In this document: piece after piece, positions 52,132-64,000 of the stretch
How positions within the stretch are numbered: position 1 is the first letter of the stretch
Layout: the number at the start of each line of letters is the position of its first letter
Source of the DNA: Trichoplax sp. H2
Lineage: Eukaryota; Placozoa; Uniplacotomia; Trichoplacea
Length of the DNA stretch: 64,000 nt
Assembly: GCA_003344405.1 (NCBI GenBank)
Contig: NOWV01000180.1
Coordinates: forward strand, 62,001-126,000
Reading direction: 5' to 3'
Translations under genes and position numbers: made by a program
The notes under the pieces: model-generated
Databases searched by the model: none
What the model saw: the letters and a program-made list of their open reading frames with translations, nothing else
What the model was told of the DNA's origin: nothing

Positions 52132-55100
52132 TTAAGTAGAACTCTTAAACTTTCTCGCTTGCTGAGCTTGCAGGTTTGATGTGGAATGACCCTCATTACT
52201 ACTATATGAACCCGAGTCTCGTCTTGACATAGTCTTACTTTGTGTTTTTTTAAGTTTTTCAATCAGTTCTGGAGGTAATGCACGCTTTTCAACAACATAG
52301 TATAAGGTATCTTTGGTGATTGGCATTAATATACTATTACAAACAGCTATAAAAATAAAATATACCAACAATATCAATTATATTGCTTTCTACTGGATAA
52401 TATCATTCTATCTGTACGCGCATATAAAGATCGTTTACCTATAAATGTACTGTGAGCATTAGGGAAGGCTTTATCTTCACGAATTCTGAGAATTTTCCAA
52501 GTTCTAGTTTTGCCATCTAAACAACATTCCACAATTTTACTATCGAATTTATTTAGGCCTTTACCCTATAAAATTTAAGGGCAATTAAGCGAAAATTAAA
52601 ATTTTTATAATGTAGCACCAAATACGACCTGCATTAGAAAGAAGCCAGACCATTAAAAATAATATATATATAATATCTAGCTATAGTAGCATGTCAGTCA
52701 CTAGTCTTACTGGAATAGTTGCTACATGACGTTGTGAATTGCCATAGCCAACATGTAAACGCGCTTCTTTCGTAGGAAGGCAACTATAAGCAGTGAAGTC
52801 ACAACAAATTTCACACATTTTACGCGTATAAAATATATATATATTTTACGTAAGGTTTGTCTTGTAGATAAACTGAGAATAGGAAACGAAATTACTTTGC
52901 CTATATTACCCGTGTTTTTCAACTTTTACAAGATGGAGTTTGAAGTCTACAGTATTTAATTCAGCAGGCTTCCATTTAAGCACAGTGTCGCACCTCCCTG
53001 GTATATACGGCTGTAAGAAAAAAGCGTTTTCAATATTGCGTTACACTGCTATAAAGTTATATGAAAACAATTGTATCTGCTTACTTCGTCTTCCGGAGAA
53101 AATATTAAACCGTCTGTCTCATGAAATACCTTTTTTGTAAAGGTATCGAGGACCTGAACCGAAATTAAAAGTTAATAAATGTTCATTTCAATTTAAGAAT
53201 GGCGACTATAATAGACAAACAGGCTTACATATCTAGCATCTTTAGCATCAAAGAACTGCTTATTTCTGACACTAAATGTTTCCTTAGTTTTATCTATAAT
53301 TCCACGAGCAGCCTGTAGTAACGAAAGAGAAATTATGAAGCAATGATGATATATACGTATAGGCAACAAAATATACGCGTATGAGTATATAAAATGTGGT
53401 TCATTAACAAGATAGTACGATAGGCTAATAAGAAAATATTTTCTTACTGCTTGATTTCGAGGACTAATAATTTCTTTCTCTATGATTGCCATGCGTTCTG
53501 ATTGTTTTTTATTACCAACATTTTCATCCTTGAAACATACACATTACGCAAGAAACAACTTTAATTCATGGTAAAACGGTTTTAATTTTTTGAATTAAAA
53601 TATTATTCAAAAACTGTTAATATGGTCTACCTCGAAGCAAATGATATCATATATTAGATAACGGGGATAATATTGATCTCCATTTGGAGTGGAAACTTTA
53701 TCGATGACCATCTCACCATCTAATAGGGTATTTTCGATATGGCTATTCAGATCAGATCCGCGAGGAAATTTTAAGTGAGGTATCTTGAATATGGAATTGT
53801 TTCGGTCGATCATGTAGATTTCATCATTTTTATGTATTAACATCATATAACTAGGGAAATTTTTAACAAAAAATAATTAGATGGAGTAACCCGCCAGTTA
53901 GCTATGCAACATTTGAGCTTAACTCTTACCGAACACCATCTGCCTTCCAGCTTACTCGATACCTTCTGTCTCTTAGTAATGTAATGTTATTATAAGTTAA
54001 AGATACCGGCTGGCTACCGGGAAATCCTCCCCTATAAATTATACATGCAACGATGTTAGTTTTTACTATGCGAAATAGTAAAGCATAACAACAGCTTTTT
54101 TAACATACTCCATCCATCCACATTTCTCTTGACAAAGTTCTTGTAAATCAGACAATGATTGATCACGGACAGGCACTGGCCCTCTGACTCCTTCCATAAA
54201 TTTAGGATCCTATTGTAGAGTTACTAAGTTATCTATACGTATTTTATATCACATTGACTATAGGTATTGATCATGATAGCAAACTTGTGTTCTTATTCGA
54301 TAATTTTACCGAAAAAGCGCAAATAGTAATAAAGACTAACCAAGATTAAATGCTCGTTACGCTTCCTCTTTTTTCGAGAAGATACAATCTCTTCGTCACT
54401 ATGTGGATCCTCGTTGCACCATTCAGGCAATTCAGGTGTTGATATATAATCAAAGTCGCCATTTGGATCATACCGTTGCGCCAATTCTTTCATGTAATAA
54501 CCTTTGTATATACCAGGAGATCGAGCCTTTTAAAAATGATTACAGTAAACTAATTAGATAGAAGACACTCTTGGGGGATATTAATATCGAAATTTATAAA
54601 ATATTTATGAATGGTACAAGCACATTGCATGATAGCTATTTACTATAATATGTATGCATATATATGTATACATTAGAGCCGGCTATAAAATATTTAAATA
54701 ATAGGTAAAATGTATGCTTACACTGGCGAATTCGCGTAAAGCGGCTTGGACACTAATGAAAGAATAATAATCCAATGTTGAGTATACGGCAGATTTAATA
54801 ATTTAGGTATGTCAATAGGTCAGATACAAGAGAGTCTATGTACAGTACTTAAATGATATGTAAGGTACAATGTAAAGATTTGAGTATATAAGCAATAATA
54901 GAATGAGAAAAGCTTGAAGGTGTATAATACTATTGCACTGAAATTAACACCTAGTAAATACTTTGTACCGAACTTACAACATTATTATTATCACACTGCT
55001 TTTATGTTAACGTTGAACTAGTTAGAATGCGTCTTCCTAAAGGGTAATACCACTTGCGTAATTGTAATCATTTATGAGCAGCATACCTCCAGTCTTCTTT

Positions 55101-56431
55101 TTCTATCAGATAACAACATATTAAGAATCCTGTTCTATTGAATCCATGGGTACAGTGGATACCTTGAGGTGATAAAAAATAAACTCTAAAGTGTGGACTA
55201 TTATAAATTATAAACTATTGGAATATCAACAAATGAATAAATTGAAACGAATTGTAATTATTTTAAGGATGTTATGAAATTATAGATTTACTATTAGTAG
55301 TGTAGAACTATAATCCATCTACAGTACTATCAGATAGATGAAAAATGGAAATAATTTTGACATTGATTAAGATCGAATCATAACCGTGATACAAAAGCTG
55401 ACTATAATTACGCATGACATGCTATCTGGTCTTCAATCTCACCAATTACGCTATTAGGATTATTTTGAATAAATTTCATGCATATTTCGATGAAAAGTGT
55501 GCATTGGTCAGGAGAAGGAACCTCACCATGACTAGTGGAATAAATATTTAAAAAAGTTTAGCAAACAAGTTGTAATTAAAGAGATAGCATGACTATCATC
55601 AGTGTGTAGGTAAGCCAACTGATTGGATTATTAAAGTACAACTTTTAGTAGCAGTTTATGCTTCATTTTATTGTGGTAACGCGTTACTTCATGACCGTTA
55701 AATGTGAATTAGTTAGGCATAATTACAACAATTTACCCTTTTAATCTTAATTTTAAGTAACCAGCATTATTGGATTCTACTTCACTTTTACTATAAAAGC
55801 GATCAGTGTTGGTTAAGTCAATGATCAATCCCAAATTGATCTATAATCATGGGGTAGAAGAATAAAAATATTAATTTATAGACATGATTTGATACATTCG
55901 CATAGTTGTCTACTTTGATATGCAATGAAGTTAATAAACTGGTGTTCAATTAATGTAGTTGGTATGTCTTATTTCACTCTATAACGTTGTATTAACAGTA
56001 AAATTATGCAGTATCGAAGTTGTAGATGATATTTAAGATTTTACTGTAGTATACTTTAAGATAACAGTCTACGTCATATTCCTACATTCAAAAATAGATT
56101 CAAGTAAAATTTTAAAATTCTAGCTAACCTTGTATGCGTTAGTAAATTGAAAGAGCATATTGATATCGAATCGATCCTCAATAGGAATTTGGTCGTTGTA
56201 TCTACTATCCAGAGGTACTTTAAAAGGTAAAAATTTGCCTATAATATGCAAAGACAACAAAGAATGGGGAATCGCAAACATTGAGCATTTAGCATGGCTG
56301 CAGCAAGGATAAATTGTTGTTTTAACTTGGCTGTTGAAGATATTGTACGAACCTGCAACGACGTTTCCACGACGTGGGCATTTCAACCATCTCGGTGGTA
56401 TCGGTAGTGAAAACTTGTCAGAAGTAGACAT
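52132..56431 (-). CDS. RNGTT: mRNA capping enzyme (RNA 5'-triphosphatase and guanylyltransferase)
   Basis: Nuclear bifunctional enzyme that adds the 5' cap to nascent RNA polymerase II transcripts. Seventeen exons in transcription order: 56431-56353, 56238-56129, 55840-55737, 55531-55443, 55162-55087, 54752-54722, 54526-54341, 54209-54109, 54031-53930, 53850-53631, 53528-53448, 53312-53229, 53153-53085, 53010-52910, 52783-52711, 52565-52439, 52346-52132. They encode 615 residues, against 597 in human. The N-terminal cysteine-phosphatase domain carries [10 protein letters not shown], with catalytic C131. The guanylyltransferase domain carries KADG, with the GMP-accepting lysine K288, then [23 protein letters not shown] and LKWKP. 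The C-terminal Ser-rich tail after [13 protein letters not shown] diverges from human. Introns 1 (114 bp) and 11 (135 bp) are multiples of three without stops. It is divergent from SMNDC1. Confidence 0.94.
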
Positions 56432-56835
56432 TTTTGTTGTTCTCTCTTATTCAATGCTTGTTACTACAACCATAATATTGACGATATAATAGTGTTGCAA
56501 TCTAGATTTAACAACAAACGCAAAACCATTGTACAAGTTAAGATATTGTTCTTCTTATTGGCGTCGAGAATGACATCTACAATCAACGCTTTGCAAATTG
56601 TATCATTGCATCCATGTATGTACATCCTATTATAAGACATGTAGTAGTAAGTGCAGCTGCTTACCAAAGATTAGTTGATTAATAAATGATCGTTCTTGCA
56701 AAGATCCAATACTCCGTAGTACATTCAATGCTGTGGAACTGCCTCACACTTGAGCAAAATGTTGTCGCAATGAATCAAAACAAGTCCAAGCACAACCAAC
56801 CCCAGGTACAGATAAAGTCGGAGGTATTACCCTAT
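56432..56835. other. 5' flank of RNGTT
   Basis: AT-rich promoter-side flank before the duplicated block begins. The short frames on both strands here look like chance. No defined element is recognised. Confidence 0.5.
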
Positions 56836-57193
56836 CAATGCTTCAATCAATTTTCAAAGGGGGAAAGTCTAAATTGTAGAAGATAACTGATCTTCAGCAA
56901 GTTAATTTCATCCAAGAGACATAAGTAGGATTTTTCTCACTGAAGGATTTTCCACTCGTCACGATAACCAGTGTCAATATCGCTTGCTGTGAGTGCCACT
57001 GAGTGGTGACCAATTGGTTAGCCTTGTTCTTTTTCCTAGGTCAGATTGCTTGATATGGTATCAAAACGAGTGTTATGAATGAGTATGCTGTCCTAGGCTT
57101 GCGTCACTCTCCTCGTCGTCTAGTGACTGGTCGTACTGAGTTTGCTCACATCAGAACAATCAAGAACCAGTGTCACAGTACTCATAGCTCATA

Positions 57194-57840
57194 GTACAGT
57201 ACAGTACAGTAGTACTCTTTAGTGTATTGTACTGTACTGTACAGTATACAGTACTGTAGACTGAGTACAGTACAGTACAGTACTGTACTGGTATGGGTTA
57301 CTCGATGACTGTACTGTACTGTACAAGTTTACAACTCGTCAACGGTACCGGTGTGGCGGTGTGTGAGTTTTATGCTTCCGCATTCGTACCGTACCGTACC
57401 GTGCCGAACCGCCACCGATAGCTGAATTCCAACGACTGGCGCCTTGTGTAATCCTAACATTCAATGTCATTCAGTACTGTACAGTGTACAGTACACAGTC
57501 AAAAGTCAAGAAGATGAGCATTAGGCCTGACCTACTGTACTGTACAGTGTACAGTGTACAGTACAGTACAAATGGGAAGTAAAAAATGCTGGTCAAAAGT
57601 CAAGAAGATGAGCAATAGGCCTGACCTACAGTACAGTGCAATTGGCAAGTAAAACATGCAAGTAAGCACGATTGGCAAGTAAAAAATGCAAGTAAAAAGT
57701 CAAGAAGATGAGCAATAGCCCTGACCTACAGTACAATACTGTACAATATGGCCAGATCAGATGCTGACATGTTGTACTGTACTGTACTGTACTAGTAGTA
57801 CAGTGTACAGTTTACAGTACTTGACCCGATTGATTGACTG
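57194..57840. repeat. GTAC-palindrome arrays with an internal imperfect tandem repeat
   Basis: Runs of GTACAGTACAGTACTGTAC type lie at about 57194-57320 and 57475-57570, and again near 57776-57822. Between them an imperfect unit of roughly 100 bp, built around GTCAAGAAGATGAGCA, GACCTAC and GGCAAGTAAAA words, occurs three times (from about 57505, 57598 and 57700). The matching part of the second haplotype copy (58220-58760) has shorter arrays. Confidence 0.75.
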
Positions 57841-57862
57841 TAGAGACTAGAGACGGTAGAGG

Positions 57863-57882
57863 NNNNNNNNNNNNNNNNNNNN
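57863..57882. other. Assembly gap 2 (20 Ns)
   Basis: A run of 20 Ns, the same length as gap 1, exactly between the two copies of the duplicated block. Confidence 0.99.
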
Positions 57883-58814
57883 CAATGCTTCAATCAATTT
57901 TCAAAGGGGGAAAGTCCAAATTGTAGAAGATAACTGATCTTCAGCAAGTTAATTTCATCCAAGAGACATAAGTAGGATTTTTCTCACTGAAGGATTTTCC
58001 ACTCGTCACGATAACCAGTGTCAATATCGCTTGCTGTGAGTGGTGACCAATTGGTTAGCCTTGTTCGTTTTCCTAGGTCAGATTGCTTGACATGGTATCA
58101 AAACGAGTGTTATGAATGAGTATGCTGTCCTAGGCTTGCGTCACTCTCCTCGTCGTCTAGTGACTGGTCGTACTGAGTTTGCTCACATCAGAACAATCAA
58201 GAACCAGTGTCACAGTACTCATACCTCATAGTACAGTACTGTACTCTTTAGTGTATTGTACTGTACTGGTATGGGTTACTCGATGACTGTAGTGTACAGT
58301 ACAAGTTTACAACTCGTCAACGGTACCGGTGTGGCGGTGTGTGAGTTTTATGCTTCCGCATTCGTACCGTACCGTACCGCGCCGGGCCGCCGATAGCTGA
58401 ATTCCAACGACTGGCGCCTTGTGTCATCCTAACATTCAACGTCATTCAGTACAGTACACAGTCAAAAGTCAAGAAGATGAGCATTAGGCCTGACCTACAG
58501 TACAAATGGCAAGTAAAAAATACTGGTCAAAAGTCAAGAAGATGAGCAATAGGCCTGACCTACAGTACAGTGCAATTGGCAAGTAAAACATGCAAGTACA
58601 GTACAGTAAGCACAATTGGCAAGTAAAAAATGCAAGTAAAAAGTCAAGAAGATGAGCAATAGCCCTGACCTACAGTACAATACTGTACAATATGGCCAGA
58701 TCAGATGCTGACATGTTGTACTGTACCGTACTGTACTGGTAGTACAGTGTACAGTTTACAGTACTTGACCCAATTGATTGACTGTAGAGACTAGAGACGG
58801 TAGAGGTCGTCACA

Positions 58815-58880
58815 CTGTACAGTACAGTGTACAGTAGTCTGCAGTACTGTACATACTGTACTGTACAGTACAGTACAGTA
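58815..58880. promoter_or_regulatory. GTAC-palindrome cluster upstream of SMNDC1
   Basis: Overlapping ACTGTACAGTACAGTG and GTACTGTACATACTGTAC-type words lie 82-147 bp upstream of the SMNDC1 ATG. They lie beyond the duplicated block, so this cluster is probably single copy. The position resembles the clusters before ACOX-a, POLE2 and ACOX-c. Confidence 0.55.
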
Positions 58881-58961
58881 GCCTGCAAAACTTACTGTTG
58901 TACAACTAGTACACTAATAAGGCAACAAAACTGTTAACGCTCTCCAAGCTAACTAGAAAAA

Positions 58962-60972
58962 ATGTCCTCTTTAGCCGAGCTGCAAAGCAATTTATCTACC
59001 TATCAGGCACAATTACAACAGGTAAATAATATCCTTTCAGTGACAAGCCCTATCCCTAGTATACTAATTGATTGAAATCGATATGCAAAGTAAACTCTTG
59101 TATATCTATTGATGCGTATATTGGATATATGTAGGTAGAAGCTGCCTTGAAAGCTGATGAAGGTAATGAAGAATTGATGAAACTTCAACACGACTTAAAT
59201 GTGAGTACGATAGACAAGCTATTATAGTCATCGAAATACGTAGAATATTGCCATGGTGTACCATCACAACCCAAAATAAAATTGCCATTTCTAAACTGAT
59301 ACCGATAGTTTATAATTAAAAATTAACCGATGTATTAAACTGATCGTCTCAATCAATCTGCAATCAACGATCATCACATTCATTCAACATTTCTAGTAGT
59401 ATGTTGATCATTGAATATCTTAAAATTTCTACCTTGGACATGAATTGTAAAATCATATTACTCCATACATTACTATAAATGCAATAAATTAACTTAGACC
59501 TGCATGTTGTTTTAACTTTGACATGTTCACTTTTAGGAAGTCATAAATTTAACAGTTGATTTGATTAAATTGAACACCAAAGGAGAGGTAAGTACTCATG
59601 TAGACAAGTATATTTGTAAATTTTGTAGGATTGTATCATTCATTGAAATCCTCAAGTTCCAAATTTCCAATGAAAGGTCCCTATCACGGTAGCTAACTTT
59701 AATCACTTTCTATAGACAAAGGCTGATGCTGTTGTAGGGACATCGTGGAAAGTTGGCGATAAATGTCAGGCTGTCTGGAGTAATGACGGATTGTACGTAA
59801 ATTAGCATGGTCTACGGTATCATTTTTAATTATACGTATGCTACCATGAAAGATACTGTACGGTAGTAGCAAAGTTATTCCATACTCTGTTGCTGAATTT
59901 CATTATACTGTACATTTATGTAAAATGATAACAATTCAAAGAATAATACGTATAAATGTACATATATATGGCAGATATTATGACGCAGATATCATTGAAA
60001 TATCGGAAAATCAATCGACTTGCGTTGTTACCTTTACTGAGTATGGAAACACTGAAACGGTTAAGGTAAGTCAGTACTAGCTCTATAATAGAAAATGGAC
60101 TCGATACCATCTTTTGATGCGGATGATTGTATACATACATTGACGCTTTGATTATTGAGCATAACAGTCCTACATTGATTCATTGTAGTTAAACTCGCTT
60201 AGACACGAATCAGAGGGCGTAAAAAGACCGATATCTGACGTACTTAGTGAAACCAAACCTGAAAGCAGCAGGTACCATCGATTTACAAAAAGCAATGCTA
60301 AAATCTTATTAATCAGTACAGCGTAATTGATCGTCTATAAGGAAAAACTTAAATGCTTTAACCAACCCAAATTTTTTGCCAGAGCTAAAAAAGAAAAATT
60401 TAAGGATTACAAGCGCAAGAAGGCTTTAAAAAAGCAACAAAAACTTAAGGTAAAACTATATTGAATATTCTATTTGTTAATGTAGACTTGGATGAAGGTA
60501 GCACTTGCAAACATTGCAGCAGTACTCGTAATCGAACCACTTGTTATAGTTTACTCATTTCTGTATCCATATGTAAAAATATAGGACTTAGAAAAAGAGA
60601 GAGAGACAGAAAAGAGTAAATGGCAGCAATTCAGTAATAAGGTAATTACATATATTGTATCCGTACAGTATATGCTTATGTTCTATAAGATTCAGTTGTG
60701 GCTCGGTCCTTTTTTAAAACTTGATTCATGGTTTAATAATCTTGCATATCAAAAACTTTTTGTAGGGCTCCAAAAAGGGTCTATTGAAGAGAAGTATTTT
60801 TGCATCCCCGGATAGTGTAACTGGGAAGGTACGCTGATCTATAACTGAATATTTTCATCTTAATTTTCGCTATATTAAACACTGATGTAAAATTTAGGTC
60901 GGAGTTGGAACATGTGGTATTAGTGGCCAACCAATGACTACATACAATGTCCCTCATATTTATAAGAAATAA
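58962..60972 (+). CDS. SMNDC1: Survival motor neuron domain-containing protein 1 (splicing factor SPF30)
   Basis: Tudor-domain spliceosome assembly factor that acts in the nucleus and, in the family, binds symmetrically dimethylated arginines on Sm proteins. Ten exons: 58962-59021, 59135-59200, 59537-59587, 59716-59792, 59975-60065, 60189-60271, 60383-60449, 60585-60641, 60766-60828, 60898-60972. They encode 229 residues, against 238 in human. The N-terminal helix reads LSTYQAQLQQVEAAL. The Tudor domain spans about residues 68-115: SWKVGDKCQAVWSNDG, YYDADIIEI, then VTFTEYGNTETV, with its aromatic-cage residues visible. A Lys-rich stretch follows (about 145-170), then the family signature KRSIFASPDSVTGKVGVGTC. 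The C-terminus is a few residues shorter than human. It converges on eEF1D, 1.4 kb away. Confidence 0.95.
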
Positions 60973-62414
60973 ATATCTTTATTTCACATGCCTTTTTATA
61001 TTTTTCTGTATTGGTATTCAATCCTTAACGATTAACCACCAATGAAGACTGTATTGTCAATATTGTATTATATTAGCTACGAAATATTAGTTAAATGATA
61101 TAATATTACTATGCCATACAATTATATCGTCTACTAAAGGTAGACGTGCATAATTTTCTATCCAAGTCGTTTCATTTCATGTAGATACGATGCCGCGATG
61201 AGGAATTTCTCAAGATCTATGCTATTTGTTAGCGAGACACAACTTACGGTACGTTGCACAGAAATGTGCTCAAAAATATATAATTATCATCGACAAGTCT
61301 CTTAGTACTGTATTTATTGTTCATCGGTGTGCAATTATCTTGTTGCGTGATGTAAATTTCGTGTAAACTATGGGTACAGTGGAAGTATACTTGCTTTCTT
61401 CGCGCAATCAATCAGAACTATAAATTATCCCTGTTAGAAATTTTTCACATTTGCAGATTTGTTAATAAAGTTATCTTAAGAAGGAAGTATAGCGTCCACT
61501 TTATCTCGAATATTATCGATAAGTCAATTAATTAGACGATTGTAAAAATTTTAAAATCTGGCCTAGCTTGCGGCTTAACGCGAGATTCCACGGTCTACGA
61601 AAATGAAATACTATATTTTCATTAAATTAAATTATTAACCATTTTGCGACAGAACATCTTATGCTACATGAGCTCATTTAATAAGATCATAGCAAGAGTT
61701 TGAATTGGACTATTATAGAAATTTGGGCACTTACAAATACGATTGTGGTGATCAAGACGTTATATAAATCCCTAAACATCAGGGTAATTTAAATTTTGAA
61801 TGTTAAATAATGTCGCTATAAAAACGAATACCTTAAAGTAAGAAGCGACTTTGCCCTTACGATGGCTGCCGCTTTTCCGAGCCTTTATTAGAAAACAAAT
61901 TTGACAATAAAATTAGAGTTATACGCCACATCGACGCGTATTTCGCTTTTAATCCGGCGTTAATGAAAAGCTATCCATGTACGATTGGTTTAGCTAATAG
62001 TTGAATCTACTTTTTCTGATTGAAAGAATGCAGCCATTAATGAAGTTCAAAATAACAAGGTTACCTTAAACAGAAACTAAATATTCCTTGGACATAAAAA
62101 ATGTCAAATGACATGCATTTCTTGATAGCGGTACTGAAGATTTACAAAAGGACCAGAAAATGTATCTCAACGTAAATATTAGGGTTAGGGTTGCGATTCT
62201 AAGAATAATCGATAATTACAATCTACGTTGACATCAATTCACGATGTAGTAATCATTAAACATAGACAAGCGACAACCCATAATATTTAGCACTTTTTAT
62301 TTCATATTGCTAATTTGATAAATGAACACATTAGCATATCGAATATCGTCGTAGTAATAGAAGACGCGTCAAAACACAATAGTACGATCGTTAGAGCAAA
62401 TTACAACAGCCCCA
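60973..62414. other. 3'-3' spacer between SMNDC1 and eEF1D
   Basis: AT-rich convergent spacer. It includes AATAAA-like signals directly after the SMNDC1 stop codon and a tiny TTAGGGTTAGGG-like stretch near 62183 that is too short to be meaningful. No exon is seen. Confidence 0.6.
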
Positions 62415-64000
62415 TTACAGCTTGTTAAATGCTGCGACATCAACACTTTGGACCTAAATCGTATGAGAGTAAGAATAATTCAGAATGATCATGAGAATAA
62501 TTTCTGATTTACTGATGACAGGCCTTTACTGTATAATACATAATACAAGGAATATAAAGACAGCTAGAACTTTCATATCTATACAGTAGTAATCTATAAA
62601 GAAATGTATTGTAATTACCAAGTCTTCAAATTCTACTATCTTTTCTTCCAAGAAGTCTGTGCCAACTTTATCATCTTCCACAACACAAGAGATTTGTAGC
62701 TTCTTTATACCGTAACCAACTGCTACTAATTTCGCTATTTAAAAGGTGACAATAAAATAAATTGAAGTTATTACTAAATTATACGGTATCAATTAGTTAG
62801 CAATCTAGTAAAGTCTACCTGGTCCCCATAGAAGACCATCCGATTCAATTGTTCTTACTAGTCTTTCCATTTCAGCCATGTCTAATTTAATAATATCAAT
62901 TTAATTTTTAAGATTTAATTTAAACACATAACTACTGTACGCTGATAGTTATCACTAAGTAAATAAATGATAGGTGATGGTAATAATGCCATACCAGTTT
63001 CATCGTCCCACTTTCAAGATTGTAGCGTCAAGAAGAAATAGAACAGCTTTTTAGGCTTAATAATTTCGTTAAGTTACTATACAAAATACGTGCGTATAAC
63101 GTAGTAGTCATACCGGTTTTACATCAAGGATGATATTGGATTTTGCTATTACAGGATTTTCTAAAAACATAGATATGAAGAAAATGCTTAAATATCGTGA
63201 AAACTCGTACGTTTAAATCTTAATACATCTTATAAAATCAAGAACGATGTGAATCTTTTACAACAGCAGCATATAGCAAGAACATACTCTTAGCTTTGCG
63301 CTTCTCATATTCAGCTATTCTTTCTGCCTTTACATCTTCCGCTTCATCTGCCTATAATTCAAAAAATACAACTATGTCACTAAATAATGTAATGCCGACA
63401 ATGATAGCATTTAGTTATCATTTACATCATCGTCACTGCCGAAAAGATCGAAGTCGTCGTCATCTTCAGCGTCTTCTTTGTCCTCTTCCTGATATTGGTC
63501 ATCGATGGAATGAAAGCGATAGCAATAAAATAGGATTAACAGTTATGCGGATATGTCGGAAAATAAGTCACTAAAAGGGTTAGATTGCAGTTCTTATCTT
63601 CGATATTAAAGCTATTTGCCTAAACTTGATACCTTGCTATTAACCTGCGTTGCCGTTGCATCTTTCTTATCATCTAATTCAAGTGTCTTAATTCTTGCTT
63701 CAAGCTTTGCAACTGCTTTCTCCAAACTAGTTGTCGCTAAAAACAAGAACGATCGTTATGTAATCATGTCTATCTATGCCACTTTATATTATTATTTGTC
63801 GTACAATGTGGGTTTATCCATAATTAAATTTTGCAAGATAGATAAACTACGAGTACATGCAATTACAGTATATAATACAAAAGCTGTACAATACAGCTAG
63901 ACTCTGGTAAAATACTTATTTATGCGATAAGATATAGCGTACACTAGTAGAACAAACATCAATACAATATGCGCACCATCATACTGAAAGTTACCTTTCC
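62415..64000 (-). CDS. EEF1D: Translation elongation factor 1-delta, 3' part (5' end outside the window)
   Basis: Guanine-nucleotide exchange subunit that reloads eEF1A with GTP in the cytosol. Exons in transcription order: a probable exon end at 63995 continuing beyond the window, then 63736-63645, 63488-63426, 63351-63288, 63160-63114, 63010-62995, 62881-62819, 62734-62619, 62453-62415. They join without a frame break. A Leu-zipper-like helix ([17 protein letters not shown]) favours delta over beta. It is followed by the acidic casein-kinase-type segment [13 protein letters not shown] and the exchange domain: [51 protein letters not shown], and the family C-terminus [12 protein letters not shown]. 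The exon at 62995-63010 is only 16 nt. The exon touching the window edge rests on a splice-donor match alone and is weaker. Confidence 0.93.

Larger units (their letters stand above)
56836..58806. repeat. Near-identical sequence pair flanking assembly gap 2
   Basis: The block 56836-57862 (1027 bp) is repeated at 57883-58806 (924 bp), separated only by 20 Ns. Both copies begin at the same CAATGCTTCAATC and end at the same GACGGTAGAGG. They differ by a roughly 10-bp deletion near 58038 and mainly by different lengths of the GTAC arrays. This pattern fits two haplotypes placed in tandem, so the real RNGTT-SMNDC1 spacer is probably about 1.5 kb rather than 2.5 kb. Confidence 0.88.

Noticed and set aside
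58670-58888. 72-residue minus-strand frame rich in Tyr, Cys, Thr and Val
   Set aside because: It is simply the GTAC palindrome array translated; the YCTVQY-type repeats come from TACTGTACAGTAC.
62175-62195. TTAGGGTTAGGG-like stretch resembling animal telomere repeat
   Set aside because: About two units only, inside an ordinary 3'-3' spacer; too short to be an interstitial telomeric repeat.

Overview
The window is a piece of an AT-rich animal nuclear genome. Coding exons are split by short GT-AG introns (about 50-1100 bp), and the predicted proteins align end to end with human proteins: acyl-CoA oxidase, sepiapterin reductase, DNA polymerase epsilon subunit 2, mRNA capping enzyme, SMNDC1 and eEF1D. 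The fused triphosphatase-guanylyltransferase, eEF1D and the vertebrate-like exon structure point to a metazoan. Compact genes, short introns and AT-rich spacers suggest an early-branching animal, perhaps a placozoan; that is inference. All exon boundaries were worked out by eye from splice signals, reading phase and remembered protein families; no alignment was run.

Layout from left to right: a JmjC/cupin hydroxylase with a signal peptide (+, 1515-3536); acyl-CoA oxidase paralog a (-, 5685-10816), with its 3' end duplicated across a 20-N gap; a repeat-rich spacer; a single-exon eight-pass membrane protein (+, 15350-16789); sepiapterin reductase (-, 17741-19686); POLE2 (+, 21486-25484); acyl-CoA oxidase paralogs b (+, 26802-32021) and c (+, 34610-39469); a 12.7 kb gene-poor stretch (39470-52131) holding one single-exon Ser/Arg-rich orphan (-, 44903-45862); the capping enzyme RNGTT (-, 52132-56431); a second 20-N gap flanked by duplicated sequence; SMNDC1/SPF30 (+, 58962-60972); and the 3' part of eEF1D (-, 62415 to the window end).

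Most genes are unrelated housekeeping functions: DNA replication, mRNA capping, splicing, translation elongation and tetrahydrobiopterin synthesis. The real cluster is three ACOX1-like genes within 34 kb, each ending in a peroxisomal targeting signal and each with 14 coding exons. The most unusual non-coding signal is a set of clusters of the palindrome-rich sequence TACAGTACTGTA, dense within about 60-240 bp upstream of four start codons (ACOX-a, POLE2, ACOX-c, SMNDC1). Both assembly gaps look like two haplotypes placed in tandem, so the extra copies are probably not real. I found no CRISPR array, rRNA, tRNA or intact transposon.
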